This document shows positions 46,408 to 59,202 of a stretch of DNA of 64,000 bases, piece after piece; the stretch's first letter is position 1, and the number at the start of each line of letters is the position of its first letter. A program made the position numbers and the translations under genes. The stretch is taken from contig NC_091125.1 in assembly GCF_040183065.1 (NCBI RefSeq), forward strand, positions 120,251,621-120,315,620, read 5' to 3'. The notes below the pieces were generated by a model. That model was given only the letters and a program-made list of their open reading frames with translations, was not told the DNA's origin and searched no databases. Origin of the DNA: Periplaneta americana (Eukaryota > Arthropoda > Insecta > Blattodea > Blattidae).

Positions 46408-47526
46408 TACTTACTTACTTACTTACTGGCTTTTAACGAACCCGGAGGTTAATTTCCGCCCTCACATAAGCCTGCCATTCGTCCCTATCCTGAGAAAGAG
46501 TAATCCAGTCTCTATCATCATATCCCACTTCCCACAAATCCATTTTAATATTATCTTCCCATCTACGTCTCGGCCTCCCCAAAGGTATTTTTTCCTTCCG
46601 GCCGCCCAACTAACACTCTATATGCATTTCTGGATTCGCCCATACGTGCTACATGTCCTGCCGATCTCAAATGTCTGGATTTAATGTTCCTAATTATGTC
46701 AGGTGAAGAACACAATGAGTGCAGTTCTGTGTTGTGTAACTTTCTCCATTCTCCTGTAACTTCATCCCTCTTGGCCCCAAATGTTTTCCTAAGCACCTTA
46801 TTCTCAAGCACCCTTAACCTATGTTCCTCTCTCAAAGTTTTTTTTAATTTTTTTTATTTTATTGGGTTATTCTACGACGCTGTATCAACATCTAGGTTAT
46901 TTAGCGTCTGAATGATATGAAGGTGATAATGCCGGTGAAATGAGCCCGAGGTCCAGCACCGAAAGTTACCCAGCATTTGCTCGTATTGGGTTGAGGGAAA
47001 CCCCCGGAAAAAACCTCAACCAGGTAACTTGCCCCGACCGGGATTCGAACCCGGGCCACCTGGTTTCGCAGCCAGACGCGCTGACCGTTACTCCACAGGT
47101 GTGGACTCTCTCAAAGTGAGAGTCCAAGTTTCACAACCATAAAGAACAACCGGTAATATAACTGTTTTATAAATTCTCACTTTCAAATTTTTTGACAGCA
47201 GACTGGATGATAAAAACTTCTCAACCGAATAATAACAGGCATTTCCCATATTTATTCTGTGTTTAATTTCCTCCCGAGTATCATTTATATTTGTTACTGT
47301 TGCTCCCAGGTAGGCTATTTGAATTTTTCCACCTCTTCAAAGGATAAATTTCCAATTTTTATATTTCCATTTCGTATAATATTCTCGTCACGAGACATAA
47401 TCATATACTTTGTCTTTTCGGGATTTACTTCTAAACCTATCGCTTTAATTGCTTCAAATAAAAATCCCATATTTTCCTTAATCGTTTGTGGATTTCTCCT
47501 AACATATTCACGTCATCCGCATAGAC
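46408..47526 (-). pseudogene. LINE-A copy 5, interrupted by SINE-A, with 15-bp target duplication
   Basis: The minus strand begins at VYADD (47526, catalytic motif C) and runs through [16 protein letters not shown], the thumb and LREEHRLRV to the 3' end at (TAAG)n (46408-46427). The perfect direct repeat attttatccattact (46393-46407, 47527-47541) borders it. SINE-A (46838-47105) splits it. A GGCTA insertion at 47311-47317 is absent from copies 3 and 4. Frameshifts make it inactive. Confidence 0.9.
46838..47105 (-). mobile_element. SINE-A copy 2 nested in LINE-A
   Basis: A full-length SINE-A (268 bp). The minus-strand head is tccacacctgtggagtaacg with box B gggttcgaatcccg; the tail is acagcgtcgtagaataaccc followed by an A-rich run. 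It is flanked by the perfect 11-bp duplication ctctctcaaag (46827-46837, 47106-47116), and the LINE-A sequence rejoins exactly once it is removed. Confidence 0.95.
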
Positions 47527-47541
47527 ATTTTATCCATTACT

Positions 47542-48003
47542 GATATCTAAATTTAATTTTAAATTTTATGCCCTTTCTTTGTAATGTGTTGTTTGTGAAG
47601 AAGTTATAAATGAATGAATGTATGGTTTGATGGTTGCTAGATACCATTCGTAGATAAAAGTAATAATATTACTAGCGTCTACAAAGTGGCAAAATCATTA
47701 AACAAAAGTGATTACATGTGCAACAAAGCTGTACTTATCGGCAGAAATAATGAACAGAAATGTATTTTGCACAGAAATAATGAACATAAAATTGAGTCTG
47801 GAGGTTACTGATATTTTGTGAACATTCCCTTATTCTTCATTAACATATTGATTTTGTCAGGTATGCTGGAAACCAACGTTTGACGCTTTCTTTTCAAGAT
47901 CCGAATTATTTAGCTAGATATCAGATAGTGCTTCAATGAGTTCATATTTTGTTCTAAGTTTCTTTTGTTCAGTTTCTTCTTCAATATAGATCACGTCATA
48001 CAT
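47542..48003. other. No recognisable feature
   Basis: Unassigned AT-rich sequence. Confidence 0.5.
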
Positions 48004-48455
48004 GGGTCATTCAATAATTAGTGGCAACATGTGAATTAACAACAAAAAGAAAACATTTTTAGAACAGTCACATTGTTGCAGTGCTCAGAAGTAATCTCTT
48101 CCAACATAAAGAGCCCGCCTCCACACCTCAGGGAGACGACGGATGCCATCCACAGCGTCTTGTTGTACTAATCTTCGAACAGACTGCTCTACTGCTGCTA
48201 TAATTGCCTGTCTGGTTCTAAATCAAACTGCTCTAAATGGTAATTTCATTTTTGCGAAAAGGCTGAAATCACATGAGCTCATATCTGGGGAGTATGGATA
48301 ATGCTCCAGAATTTCCCAGTTCCATTTGCGAAGTAAATTAACCACAGGGGCAGCTATGTAAAAGCAAGAACCATCATGTAGCACAATGGGATGAGAATTC
48401 AGGAGATTTGGACGTTTACGGCGCACAGCTGATCGTAAATGTTGTTCCGGAAACC
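48004..48455 (-). pseudogene. Mariner-type transposase, C-terminal remnant
   Basis: The minus strand reads LRSAVRRKRPNLLNSHPIVL, HDGSCFYIAAPVVNLLRKW (second catalytic Asp kept, neighbouring NARPHV motif lost), EHYPYSPDMSSCDFSLFAK (third Asp kept), then a stop and FRTRQAIIAAVEQSVRRLVQ, QDAVDGIRRLPEVWRR. The last part is gttgccactaattattgaatg near 48005-48035, resembling a mariner 3' end. The N-terminal DNA-binding domain and first Asp are replaced by the minisatellite at 48456. It is inactive. Confidence 0.8.
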
Positions 48456-49290
48456 AGAAACATATAACAATATGAGCGCGTGAAAACATTGCAACATACA
48501 CGCGTGAATACATCGCATCCTAAACGCGTGAAAATATTCCAACCTAAATGTATTAAAATATCGCAACATAGACGTTTGAAAAATATGACAATATAGAGAC
48601 GTAAAGTATGACGATATAAAGGAGTAAAAATGTGACACTATAGCCTAAATGTGTTAAAGTATGGCAATATAAACGCATAAAAATATGAAAATATAAACGC
48701 ATAAAGATATAGCAATGTACTCGTAAAAGTATGAAAATATCGCAACATAAACGCGTGAAAATATGACAGTATAAAAGCTTAGAAATATGACAATGAACAT
48801 ATGGGAATATAATCGTAAACGTGTGAAAGTATTACGACATAAAAGTGTGAAAATATCGCGATATAAAAGCGTAACAATATCCCATTCTAAACACAGGAAT
48901 ATGTCGAAATATAAAAATATGGAAATATATCAGTATAATCAAATATATATTAAAGTAAAAATATCGAAGCATAAAGACGTGAAAATATCGCAACATAAAA
49001 ACGTGAAAATTGTGTAACAAAAACACATTAAAATACAGTATATAAACATATATAGGTGGAAATATCGCAGCATAAGCATGTGAATATATCGCAACACAAA
49101 AACATGAAAATATTGGAGTGTAAACATACCTGTAAAAATCTCAACATAAACACGTGAAAATGCCTGAACAAATAGTCCTCCCCCATGTGGAAACAATAGC
49201 AAAATAACGAAAAACATGTAATAATAGTCTACCGCAGCAAGTGACTACATCTCAGCAGAAAGAAACACGTGAAATTATCGCAATTATAGA
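48456..49290 (+). repeat. Degenerate minisatellite, about 24-bp unit
   Basis: The unit is roughly cgcaacataaacgcgtgaaaatat, repeated about 33 times with heavy divergence. The period is a multiple of three, so frames on both strands show an 8-residue repeat (HKSVKIS-like at 48787-49017). These are not credible genes. Confidence 0.8.
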
Positions 49291-50061
49291 CCTATACATA
49301 CAACACACTATGTGATTTTACACATGTAGTTGTGCCTAGGTGTTTGACTGCCTTCCTGAAGGTGCTCTCAAGGTGAATAAATTCTTTCAGAATTTAATAT
49401 GCATGCAACCCACTTATGAATTACTTCCATACAAATAAAGCACAGGTGTAGCAGATAATAAAACACTTCATTGCTTAAGGTCATTGCCAGATCCTTTGTG
49501 CCCATCCAGTGATCTCTCCTTGCTGTAGAATTTACCGGCTGAACCAGCATTCATTGACTTTTTGATCACGATTATTTATATCAGATTTTCAGTTCTGTAT
49601 TAGCTGCTACGCTCTCGTACCAATGTCTTCTGTTATTGATGTTTCCTTTAAACTCGGTATTTTATTGCTTTGCTAATTTAATTAACACATTCACACCGAT
49701 AAAACGAATCGGGGTGTGATTACGTCACACCTTGAGGAATTTAACCAGGTTTGACCTGGAACTTTATCGCTTCTTGTCTGCCAACCAAAAATTAACAACG
49801 TCCGGGCAGCATTTTATAGCCAACGGTATCCGCACGAAATATATGCCTCCCAATATGGAATGTTTTATGTGGGACTTTAATTCCTCATTAAAGGTTGTCG
49901 AGAATAGCTTATTTTGATATACGACAATAGGTCGCTATAATTTAACATTTACCTAATTGAATGTAATTTTGAGGCTTTGGAAAATAATATTATATGAGTA
50001 TGTTTAAAGAAATAGCTTTAATGAAGTAAATATTATACATATGATGTGATATATCGATGTG
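49291..50061. other. No recognisable feature
   Basis: Unassigned sequence. Short frames without motifs. Confidence 0.5.
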
Positions 50062-50309
50062 CCAGTCCAAAAGGAAAACAACTCAAAATGCAAAGTTTTG
50101 AGATAACTGTCCTTTAAAGTGTCATGTTGCTAAGAAAAATCCAAGGATAATTGAAATTACTCCAAATTCTGTTAATGCTGTTTCCTATATGGTATAAGTT
50201 CCAATTAGAATGACGTTAATTGGATTTTTCACTGCACTATGAAACTTTAAAATGCAGTCATCTCAAAACCTTGTATTTTGACTTGTCTCCCCTTTGAACT
50301 GGCCCGTCG
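50062..50309. mobile_element. MITE-3 copy b
   Basis: It matches the plan of 23764-24024: GTGCCAGTCCAAAAGG at the left and its inverse at the right, cactcaaa/ttttgag inner pairs and a second internal hairpin (aaaaatccaagg with ttggatttttcac). Neighbouring bases gatatatcgat and tcgatatgtg may be a target duplication. Confidence 0.65.
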
Positions 50310-50587
50310 ATATGTGATATAATTAGATTTCGTAAATGGTACTCTATATAATGTGATATTACTCGTATATGACACGACATTGTGTGGTGTGATGTTATGT
50401 TGATGTGATATGATGTTTTGATTTCGAAACAACATTATACAACACAATGATACTGTCAGCATATATCGCTGACTAGTATCATATTTCACTAATCAGACTT
50501 AAGATATATATACACAATATTGTTCTTCCTCTGACACATGTCGACAAGTGAGATGCACTGCCTGATAGATTACATAATGTTCTACCC

Positions 50588-50642
<55 letters not shown>

Positions 50643-50911
50643 CACTGTATATCCCAAATAACTCTACTTAACCTTTATTGTTTCTTGTTCTACGTTATTA
50701 TTTATAGTTCAAATAACTCTACTTACCTTTATTGCTTCTTTCTTTGCAATGACACAGAGTTTTTTTATACATAGTTTGCTCTGTCTTCATTTGACCTTGT
50801 CTGTCGAATTTAAGGTATGGTTCCCTTTTATTCTTTACTATATACTTTGTAGAGTCTTAGGTTTAATATAGGCCTTTGACATAAGAAAAAATATAAATAA
50901 ACAAGTTTTTC
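50310..50911. other. No recognisable feature apart from a (TA)n run
   Basis: Unassigned. A TA microsatellite occupies 50593-50634. Confidence 0.5.
50593..50634 (+). repeat. (TA)n microsatellite
   Basis: About 21 TA units. Confidence 0.95.
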
Positions 50912-50924
50912 ACTTTACGTTCGC

Positions 50925-51091
50925 CTGGTTGGGTTTTTTCCGAGGTTTTCCTCAACCGTACGGTGAATGCCAGGTAATCTATGGCGAATCCTCGGCCACA
51001 TCTCGCCAAATACCATCTCGCTATCACCAATCCCATCGATGCTAAATAACCTAGTAGTTGATACAGCGTCGTTAAATAACCAACTAAAAAA
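50925..51091 (+). mobile_element. 5'-truncated SINE-A relative with 13-bp target duplication
   Basis: The tRNA head is missing. The body starts ctggttgggttttttccgag and ends ttgatacagcgtcgttaaat and aacc plus an A-run. It is bordered by the perfect direct repeat actttacgttcgc (50912-50924, 51092-51104). The truncated 5' end with an intact duplication shows it was inserted already truncated. Confidence 0.9.
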
Positions 51092-51138
51092 ACTTTACGT
51101 TCGCTTTAATCAATCATCAATAATCGAGCCTCTATCTT

Positions 51139-52044
<906 letters not shown>

Positions 52045-52888
52045 CTTCTAAAAGCTTGGCTCTCCTATCTTGTGCTTTGATTTAATTTGAAAACACGAAG
52101 CCCACGGTAGTAGGTTGCACCGTATTTCACAATGAGAAAGAAGAATAGAGAGATGCTAAAACTGATACATAATCTTCAGGGGTACCCTGAGTTCTTTATG
52201 ACAAAGGGTATGTCACGCTCTTTCTCAAAGAGATAAATTGTGACTTCATATTTCATTCCTTGAATATAGAGCAATACGAAGTCACATGACCAGGAACTCA
52301 CCCGCGCATGACCTCTCACGGCAAGTTTTAGACCAGTTTCGATTACTTGAAAGTCTCCCCCCTTTGAATAAACTTCGCGAGAGGAATGAGGCCGGTGCCG
52401 CTGCAGTGCCACCCACCCGATGTACCCCACTTCAGGTTTTAAATTTAAGACAAAGAGGGTAGAGAAGACCTTGGTGTAACCTGACCACTTCCTACCTCCA
52501 AGGTTAGTAGATTAGGCCTATGGACAACGACTTGACTACAAATGCCGTTGGTGACCGCGATGACATGTCCGGGCATTGTCTTCTCTGCGCTCTTATGGCT
52601 TTGTTTAGTACAGGGACATTTTCTTGTTTTAGGGTGTCCGCATTCTGGTATAGAACTCTCATCATGAGAAGTCGCCAGAGGTATCAATGTCAGACGGGAC
52701 GAAGGTTAGCTACTGACTATTCGTTTTCTTAAATACAATTAGAATATCGATTTCCAACTATTCTGAACTCACTATACGCTGAATAAGGAGCTAAAATTTA
52801 TGAAGGTACAAAATCAGTTATAAAATAAATTATATGATTAAAGAATTGGTAGGCATATCACCAAGACGACACGCACTTTTTCATTATA
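52045..52888. other. No recognisable feature
   Basis: Unassigned. GC-richer around 52260-52440. Minus- and plus-strand frames of 70-84 codons lack motifs. Confidence 0.45.
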
Positions 52889-53700
52889 TTTTGTGCGAGA
52901 TCGTGCGTATTTGCTTGTTTTCCGCACAGAACCAATACGCGGTAAGTGTGAAATACCACATTCAGTATTCCCAACGTAACACACATAACAATTTCCCTCT
53001 TCTTACCGCTTAAGCGCGACATTCATTTTACTGCTCTAGGCTTTTAACATATTATTTTTAGAGACGTTTAACATAGTAATAATTATAAATTGGAAACTTA
53101 CCACTGTAATTTCACCTAAATTGCAATGTTAATTATTGCTTTTAAATATTTGCAAAAGTTAAGTAAAGTCTACTACTCCACGAAACTTATTGCATTCCTG
53201 ATACAAGTAACATTAAGGAAGCCGTAAAAAAATCAACAAGATTCCAGATGCGGATGTTATTACTGCAATATGTTATATAAATAATATTGTTAAAATATTA
53301 AAATGAAAAATAAATCATTACATAACCTTACCGTTTGTTTTAAGTTCGCATTTATAGACTGGGGGAAAAAAAGACAGACGTATATCACGGCCTGCTGGAG
53401 TATAGTAAACACAGAAAATATTTTATAGCAACAATGTTGAAGAAAGATATTTTGGTTTTCCGAAGTTGCCGTCATTAAACAGAAACCAACATGGAGATTT
53501 CATTGCAACTAATTAGAAATTCGTCTTTCAGGTATGTAATAAACGATCTTCGCAAAAAATAATGTACGATACACGAGCGGTATGTTTGTTTTCATGTTCT
53601 CGGAAATTAAAAAAGCTCAACTACGTTTCGCTTTTTCAATCTTTTCCTCGACCATGAAAACGTCAACATACCGCTCTTGTAACGTACCTATATTACTATT
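52889..53700 (-). repeat. Dispersed repeat R1, copy 3
   Basis: Inverse orientation to copies 1 and 2. It keeps the ggaatactg segment missing from copy 2 and has a CCTA insertion near 53686-53689 (gTACCTAta versus gTAta). Confidence 0.85.
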
Positions 53701-53734
53701 ACGTGATCCTAAAAATTATGATTTTGCTATTCAA

Positions 53735-55221
53735 CTTTTTATGTCTTGTAACCCACATGTATTCTCCTATTAGTATATTTTAACTGTATATTATATCGCA
53801 AGTGAATTAATAGTCGAGTTTATCTCGAGCAGTTTATGTCTTATAAATTGTATATGTTCCCTTTATATTATTTAACTGATTTTGATTACCGGTATATGAA
53901 ATTTTCTACTTTATTTTATATTCTTCTTATACAGGGACATCATTTTATATTTACTAACATTTTTAATATTAACTTGCCTAAACCTCTAGATAAACGTCGT
54001 TTGATACCTCCTTCCACGACTGGAGTTCGATGATACTGGCGTAATATATAAACAAATCACTTTACTAGATATAGGAGGGAAGAAAAGTAGTTCATCCATT
54101 TACGTAAACTAGGAAATATTGCGCTTTTGAGTTTGATCATTTTCATTAGGTTTTTGTTTAATTAAAATACAGTACAGTATTAACAATGAGTGTTTTTACT
54201 CACGAACTGAGCTGTCCATGTGGACGTATTCATTATGCAGTGTATATTATACTGTCTACAGCACATTAGCGTACAATATAGAGAATGAAGTTAAATTGAA
54301 AAATAATCATAATATGGATATTTAAACACATTTTTTAAAATGGTGGCCGTTCATTTCGATACAGGCTTCAGTTATAATGTACATATTATCGCACTATATA
54401 CTATTGTACCTAATCCCAATTACCAGTTTCGTTCTTCGTATTAGTAACTCATGTTGAAATAATTTTGTACCTACTCTATAAAAGAGTACTTTACGTACTG
54501 TAAATTCAATCTTCACTTCTGCCCGATCCGAAAAGATAAAATTACTCAGACTACTATCTACTGTCCGTCCAAGTGGTTATGTCGTAGGGTCGTAGAAAGG
54601 GAGGAAATCACGTGACAATTAATTACTTAACTACGCCCTTTTATTTAAGTTATTTTAAACAGTTGTATAATATTACGTAGACGTCCAATTCCCAACAGAA
54701 ATTAATGTTCTCAGAAAAGAGCTAAGACAGCCCAGCCACTAGCTGGCGAATAAAAGCTGGTGGGGGAAACCGGGATAAGACGTAGGCAAATGGACGACAG
54801 TACCTGTGCGAAAATGATTCAATATTGAAAGCTCTTTCGTCACTGGAAAACGCGAACATATTTTTGGAACGTACTGTTTACTATGACCGTAAGGCTACTA
54901 TGACTGTATATGCGGTCTTGGATCTGTGCGAAGGACGGTTGAACTTCATTAGTAGAAGGGGTGGGAGTGAAGTACATTAAAAAACTCAGGTGCAATAAAA
55001 ATTGAAGTAAAAATAAAATGAAGTCCCTGTATTAAGTAACTGATCTTGACTATTTGTAATTTTCTATTAGACTGTATTTTATGTAATTTCTAAGGTATTT
55101 TCTTTTGTATTGTTTTGCATTCTATCACACGATTTTGCATTTCATGTATATTTATGAAACCTAGTTGAGTGGAAGAGAAGGCCTTATGACCTTAACTCTG
55201 CCAGGAAAAATAAAACTACTG

Positions 55222-55284
<63 letters not shown>

Positions 55285-55285
55285 A
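53735..55285 (+). mobile_element. LINE-B copy 2, 3' UTR only, split by a DNA element
   Basis: The segments 53735-53929 and 55032-55285 are colinear with the LINE-B 3' UTR (42720-43157), including ttatgtcttgt, cctagttgagtggaagagaa and a (CTA)n tail (55206-55282). The interruption is 53932-55029. Confidence 0.85.
53932..55029. mobile_element. TA-flanked TIR element (1098 bp)
   Basis: The ends CAGGGACATCATTTTATA and CAGGGACTTCATTTTATT (complement) match over about 24 bp. TA lies on each side (53930-53931, 55030-55031), and the LINE-B sequence rejoins when it is removed. The interior has no transposase frame. A 215-bp internal segment (54556-54770) recurs at 63667-63895. Class: Tc1/mariner-type by target and CAG ends, non-autonomous. 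Confidence 0.8.
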
Positions 55286-56573
55286 CAGCTGGCCAGGGAA
55301 CTGGCGAATGCTGCATTCTATCGGTGAAAACCGAAACTACTTCTGAGGATACCAAATGGAATCATCAGTCAAATCACATGAATGAGTCAGAGGTTACAGA
55401 AATGTTAGTGATTCGAAATGGATTCATTCGAGCTGTAAGGGTTAAAGCTGTTTGCTTTGGCTGTTGCGTACACCGTGGTTGGCGATTTCGTTTATCTATA
55501 CTATCTATCCGTAAACTTTTATATATGAAGGGGAGCAGCATTATAACGGATAAAGATCAAACAAGGCTATAGAAAATTCCATCTTCAGTAATGGTAATTA
55601 CCTATGAACATATTTTAAAGATTTAGCTGGAATTTATATGCGCGTGCAGGAATTTATAAGGAATTATTAATTTTACAGCCTTAATTACCAATAACAACTC
55701 AGATTAATTGTCGAGTAGAGTGGCTCTGGGAAAATGTGTGTTTCAGCTGAAAGAACAATGGGTGTTCGTAATCAGAAACTTAATCTTATCGTTACTTGTT
55801 TAGAAATAGATATTTTAGTGTAAATTAAACCAGATGCTGCAAATCAATTCGCTGTAATTAATAGACTAGGAGATAAATAGATAACACAAATATCTCACCT
55901 GCCATCACCATGATGTGCAAAATACGAACAGTCTTCCAGCCTTCATTTTAACATTAATTGAATTTCTTCTCGTAATCAAGGTTTCTTATATTCGCCTTCC
56001 ATCTGTGTTCAATTTTTCTCACTGCCATATTATTCGCATTCTCTCCCACTTGTCCATGGTTGGAGTACGATAATCCGGTCCGGCTTTATAACTCAGTACT
56101 CGGTCTTCTAAATTTCTAGTGTCATGATAATTTGGTTCTTAAGGGTACATTCACAAGTAAGCCCTGAAAGTAAACATAATTGTCTGACGTAAACAGAAAC
56201 ATAATAGTTGTCCGTTCAGAATGAGAAACGTGTACATACGCAATTGTATTGTTATTAGCTAATGCTGAGGCAGTAATATTTGCTTAAATTCTGTGTCATT
56301 CATAAATAAATGTGTAAATAAAAATGAGTCAATTCTTCCTATCACCCCAACGAAATATGTTAAATATTTAATAAAATATTCCAACAATTATATATAAGGT
56401 TAAGATGCATTTAACTTATATGGTACACTGATTTTATTTATATAAAATTTGAAAATGTTCATATTAGACTTTAAATAATATATCCAGATTAGTTTATACT
56501 ATTTCACATTCATTCCGTATATAATATACTGTATTATAATATAATTATATATTATATATATACTGTATATATA
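55286..56573. other. No recognisable feature
   Basis: About 1.3 kb of unassigned AT-rich sequence. No motif-bearing frame. Confidence 0.5.
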
Positions 56574-58059
56574 CAGAGTGTTTAAAAATACGGAGCATAA
56601 TTTCAGGTATGTATTTCCCACATGTAGACAATCAAAATAGTTCATTACAACATGTGTCCGGAAATGCTTCATTTCCCAGTTATGGCCTTCACAACATTGA
56701 AATTCACCGGGACGTTTTTCTTTCCGCAGGTCGTTGTCATTACAGAAGATGTTCAAAATGTCCACCTCCTGCTTGAATACAGACCTCACATCGATCTCTC
56801 ATTGACCTGCGAACACGATCCCAAACTCCAGGAGTATTGCGTATGTCCTCAGAACATGCCACAATTCGATTCCGAAGGGATTCCAAATCAGGCACCGGAG
56901 ACGAATAAACCAATGATTTCAAATGGCCCCACAAGTAGAAATCGAGAGGGTTCAGATCAGGTGAGCGTGGAGGCCAAGCAATTGGGCCACCTCTACCTAT
57001 CCATCGATCAGGAAACCTTCGATCCAAGTACCGGCGAGCCATACGACGAAGTGTGCAGGAGCGCCATCATGCAAGAAGTGAATGTGTTGACGATTGATCA
57101 GTGGAGTGTCTTCTAAAAATGAGGTATGGTGTTTTCCAGGAAGTTTGTGTACGCCTGCCCCGTAAGTCTGTTTACAAGTACATGGGGTCCAACTAATCGA
57201 TCACCAATGATACCGGCCCACATGTTGAGGGAGAACCGCACCTGGTGATGAGATGGAACAGTTGCACGTGGGTTTTCATACGCCCATATATGCTGATTGT
57301 GGAAATTTATTATGCCATCTCGTGTGAACTTTGCTTCATCTGTAAATAATACTAAGGCAGGAAAGTTCGGATTTACACCACACTGCTGCAAGAACCACTG
57401 ACAGAACCTAACTCGTGCAGGGTAATCTGCTGGTGACAGGGCCTGTACACGTTGCAAATGATAAGGATACAATTGATACTCTTTCATCAGTCTCCAGACA
57501 GTCGTATGACGAACACTGACTTGCAACGCTACCCTTCGTGTGCTGATAGAAGGAGTCATGTTCACAGCCTCCAGAATCTCCTCCTGTACTTCTGGAGTTG
57601 TAGATCTTGGTCGTCCCCTTCCCAAACCAGGAGAGTTAAATTTTCCATACTCGCACAGACGGTAATGGAGACGTACAAATGTCTTCCGATCTGGACATTG
57701 TCGCTGTGGGTACCTCTCCTGGTACAAACGACGAGCCAGCGCAGCATTGCCGTCCGCCTTACCGTACATGAAGTGTATCTCTGCCAGCTCTTGATTTGAA
57801 TACATTTCGCACAGTCTAACGCCTACACAACACTGAATGTAACCTTCGCCTCGGAATGAACTGTCAGAGTGCCCTCTTAATGTCTCCTTTGACGGCAACG
57901 ACCTGCGGAAAGAAAAACGTTGCGGTGAATTTCAATGTTGTGAAGGCCATAACTCGGAAATAAAGCATTTCCGGACACATGTTGTAATGAACTATTTTGA
58001 TTGTCTACATGAGGGAAATATATACCTGAAATTATGCCCCGTATTTTTTAAACGCCCTG
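56574..58059 (-). mobile_element. Nearly complete IS630/Tc1/mariner-type transposon, 1486 bp
   Basis: Inverted repeats of about 164 bp (56574-56737 and 57898-58059) begin CAGAGTGTTTAAAAATACGG and CAGGGCGTTTAAAAAATACG (complement). They enclose a single transposase on the minus strand. The flanks are a TATATA run, so the expected TA duplication cannot be verified. Arm identity is high. Only two frameshifts damage the coding part, so this is a comparatively young copy. Confidence 0.9.
56740..57805 (-). pseudogene. DDE transposase with two frameshifts
   Basis: The likely start is the ATG at 57805 (MYSNQELAEIHFMYG). An N-terminal helix-turn-helix region of the DUF4817 type follows (ARRLYQERYPQRQCPDRKTF), then a GRGRPRS linker and a second HTH (STRRVALQVSVRHTTVWRLM). 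The DDE core has LVLFTDEAKFTRDG (first Asp), MWAGIIGDRLVGP, then in a second frame FLHDGAPAHF (second Asp), and in a third frame WPPRSPDLNPLDFYLWG (third Asp). The C-terminus is RRSMRDRCEVCIQAGGGHFE. Frameshifts lie near 57115 and 57045. All three acidic residues are still readable, but no full-length protein can be made from this copy. Confidence 0.9.
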
Positions 58060-58235
58060 TGTATATATATAAATTGTTGAACATCAATCACAACCCAAAT
58101 TTCGCAATAAATGTAAGCCGAATAATCGGACGTAAATAGAAATAATTTAAAGTTCATAATGAGAAAATTATACATAAGTAGGCCTAGTAACTAGGGCCAA
58201 GAATTTCATGCACTTGCATACATTTTCCCTGGTGT

Positions 58236-58284
<49 letters not shown>

Positions 58285-58586
58285 TTGGTTTATTTAACCC
58301 GGTAAAGTTAAGCCCGTACGGCCTTCTCTAGCACTCAACCAGGAGTAAAACTGCGATTAAAAACTACAAACTTACAAAATACAGCACACACACACACACA
58401 CACAAACTGAAGTAGGAGATCATAATACAATGCAAACAAGTCAGAAATGAGACATAATACTGTAGGCCTACATAACATACAGAAAGAAAAGAAAAGGCCG
58501 TAATAAAATGTGAACCATAAGTAAAATTAAATGAGACATACAAATTATAAAAATGTGAGACAATAATAATGATGTTGATGATGATG

Positions 58587-58631
<45 letters not shown>

Positions 58632-58933
58632 GTTTATTTAACCTGGCAGAGTTAAGGCCATACGTACTTTTCTAACACTCAACCAGGAGTAAAACTACAA
58701 TTTGTTAAAAAAAAAAACACTACAAATTTACAAAATACAGCACACACACACACAAACTGAAGTAGATAATCATAATACAATGTAAACAACTCAGCATAAA
58801 TTAGACATAATACTGTAGGCCTTTATAACATACAGAAAGAAAAGAAAAGACGTAATAAAATGTGAACAATAAGTCAAAGTAATTGAGACATACAAATTAT
58901 AAAAATATGAGACAATGATAATGATGATGATAA

Positions 58934-59007
<74 letters not shown>

Positions 59008-59202
59008 ATGGTTTATTTAACCTGGCAAAGTTAAGGACGTATGGCCTTTTCTAACACTCAACCAGGAGTAAAATTATAATTAAAAAAAAAAAACACTATA
59101 AATTTACGAAATAAGCACACATACACACAAACTGAAGTAGATAATCATAACACAATGTAAACAAGAAGTCAGTAAAAATGAGAATAGTGCCTACATAACA
59201 TA

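Noticed and set aside
48787..49217. Repeat protein with 8-residue period
   Set aside because: The 24-bp minisatellite produces such frames on both strands; there is no start context or conservation to support a gene.
55161..55572. 135-codon frame with a poly-Leu stretch (or poly-Ser on the other strand)
   Set aside because: It spans the LINE-B (CTA)n tail; the homopolymer comes from the microsatellite.
56652..57116. 154-codon plus-strand frame
   Set aside because: It lies antisense to the transposase and its inverted repeat and shows no motif of its own.
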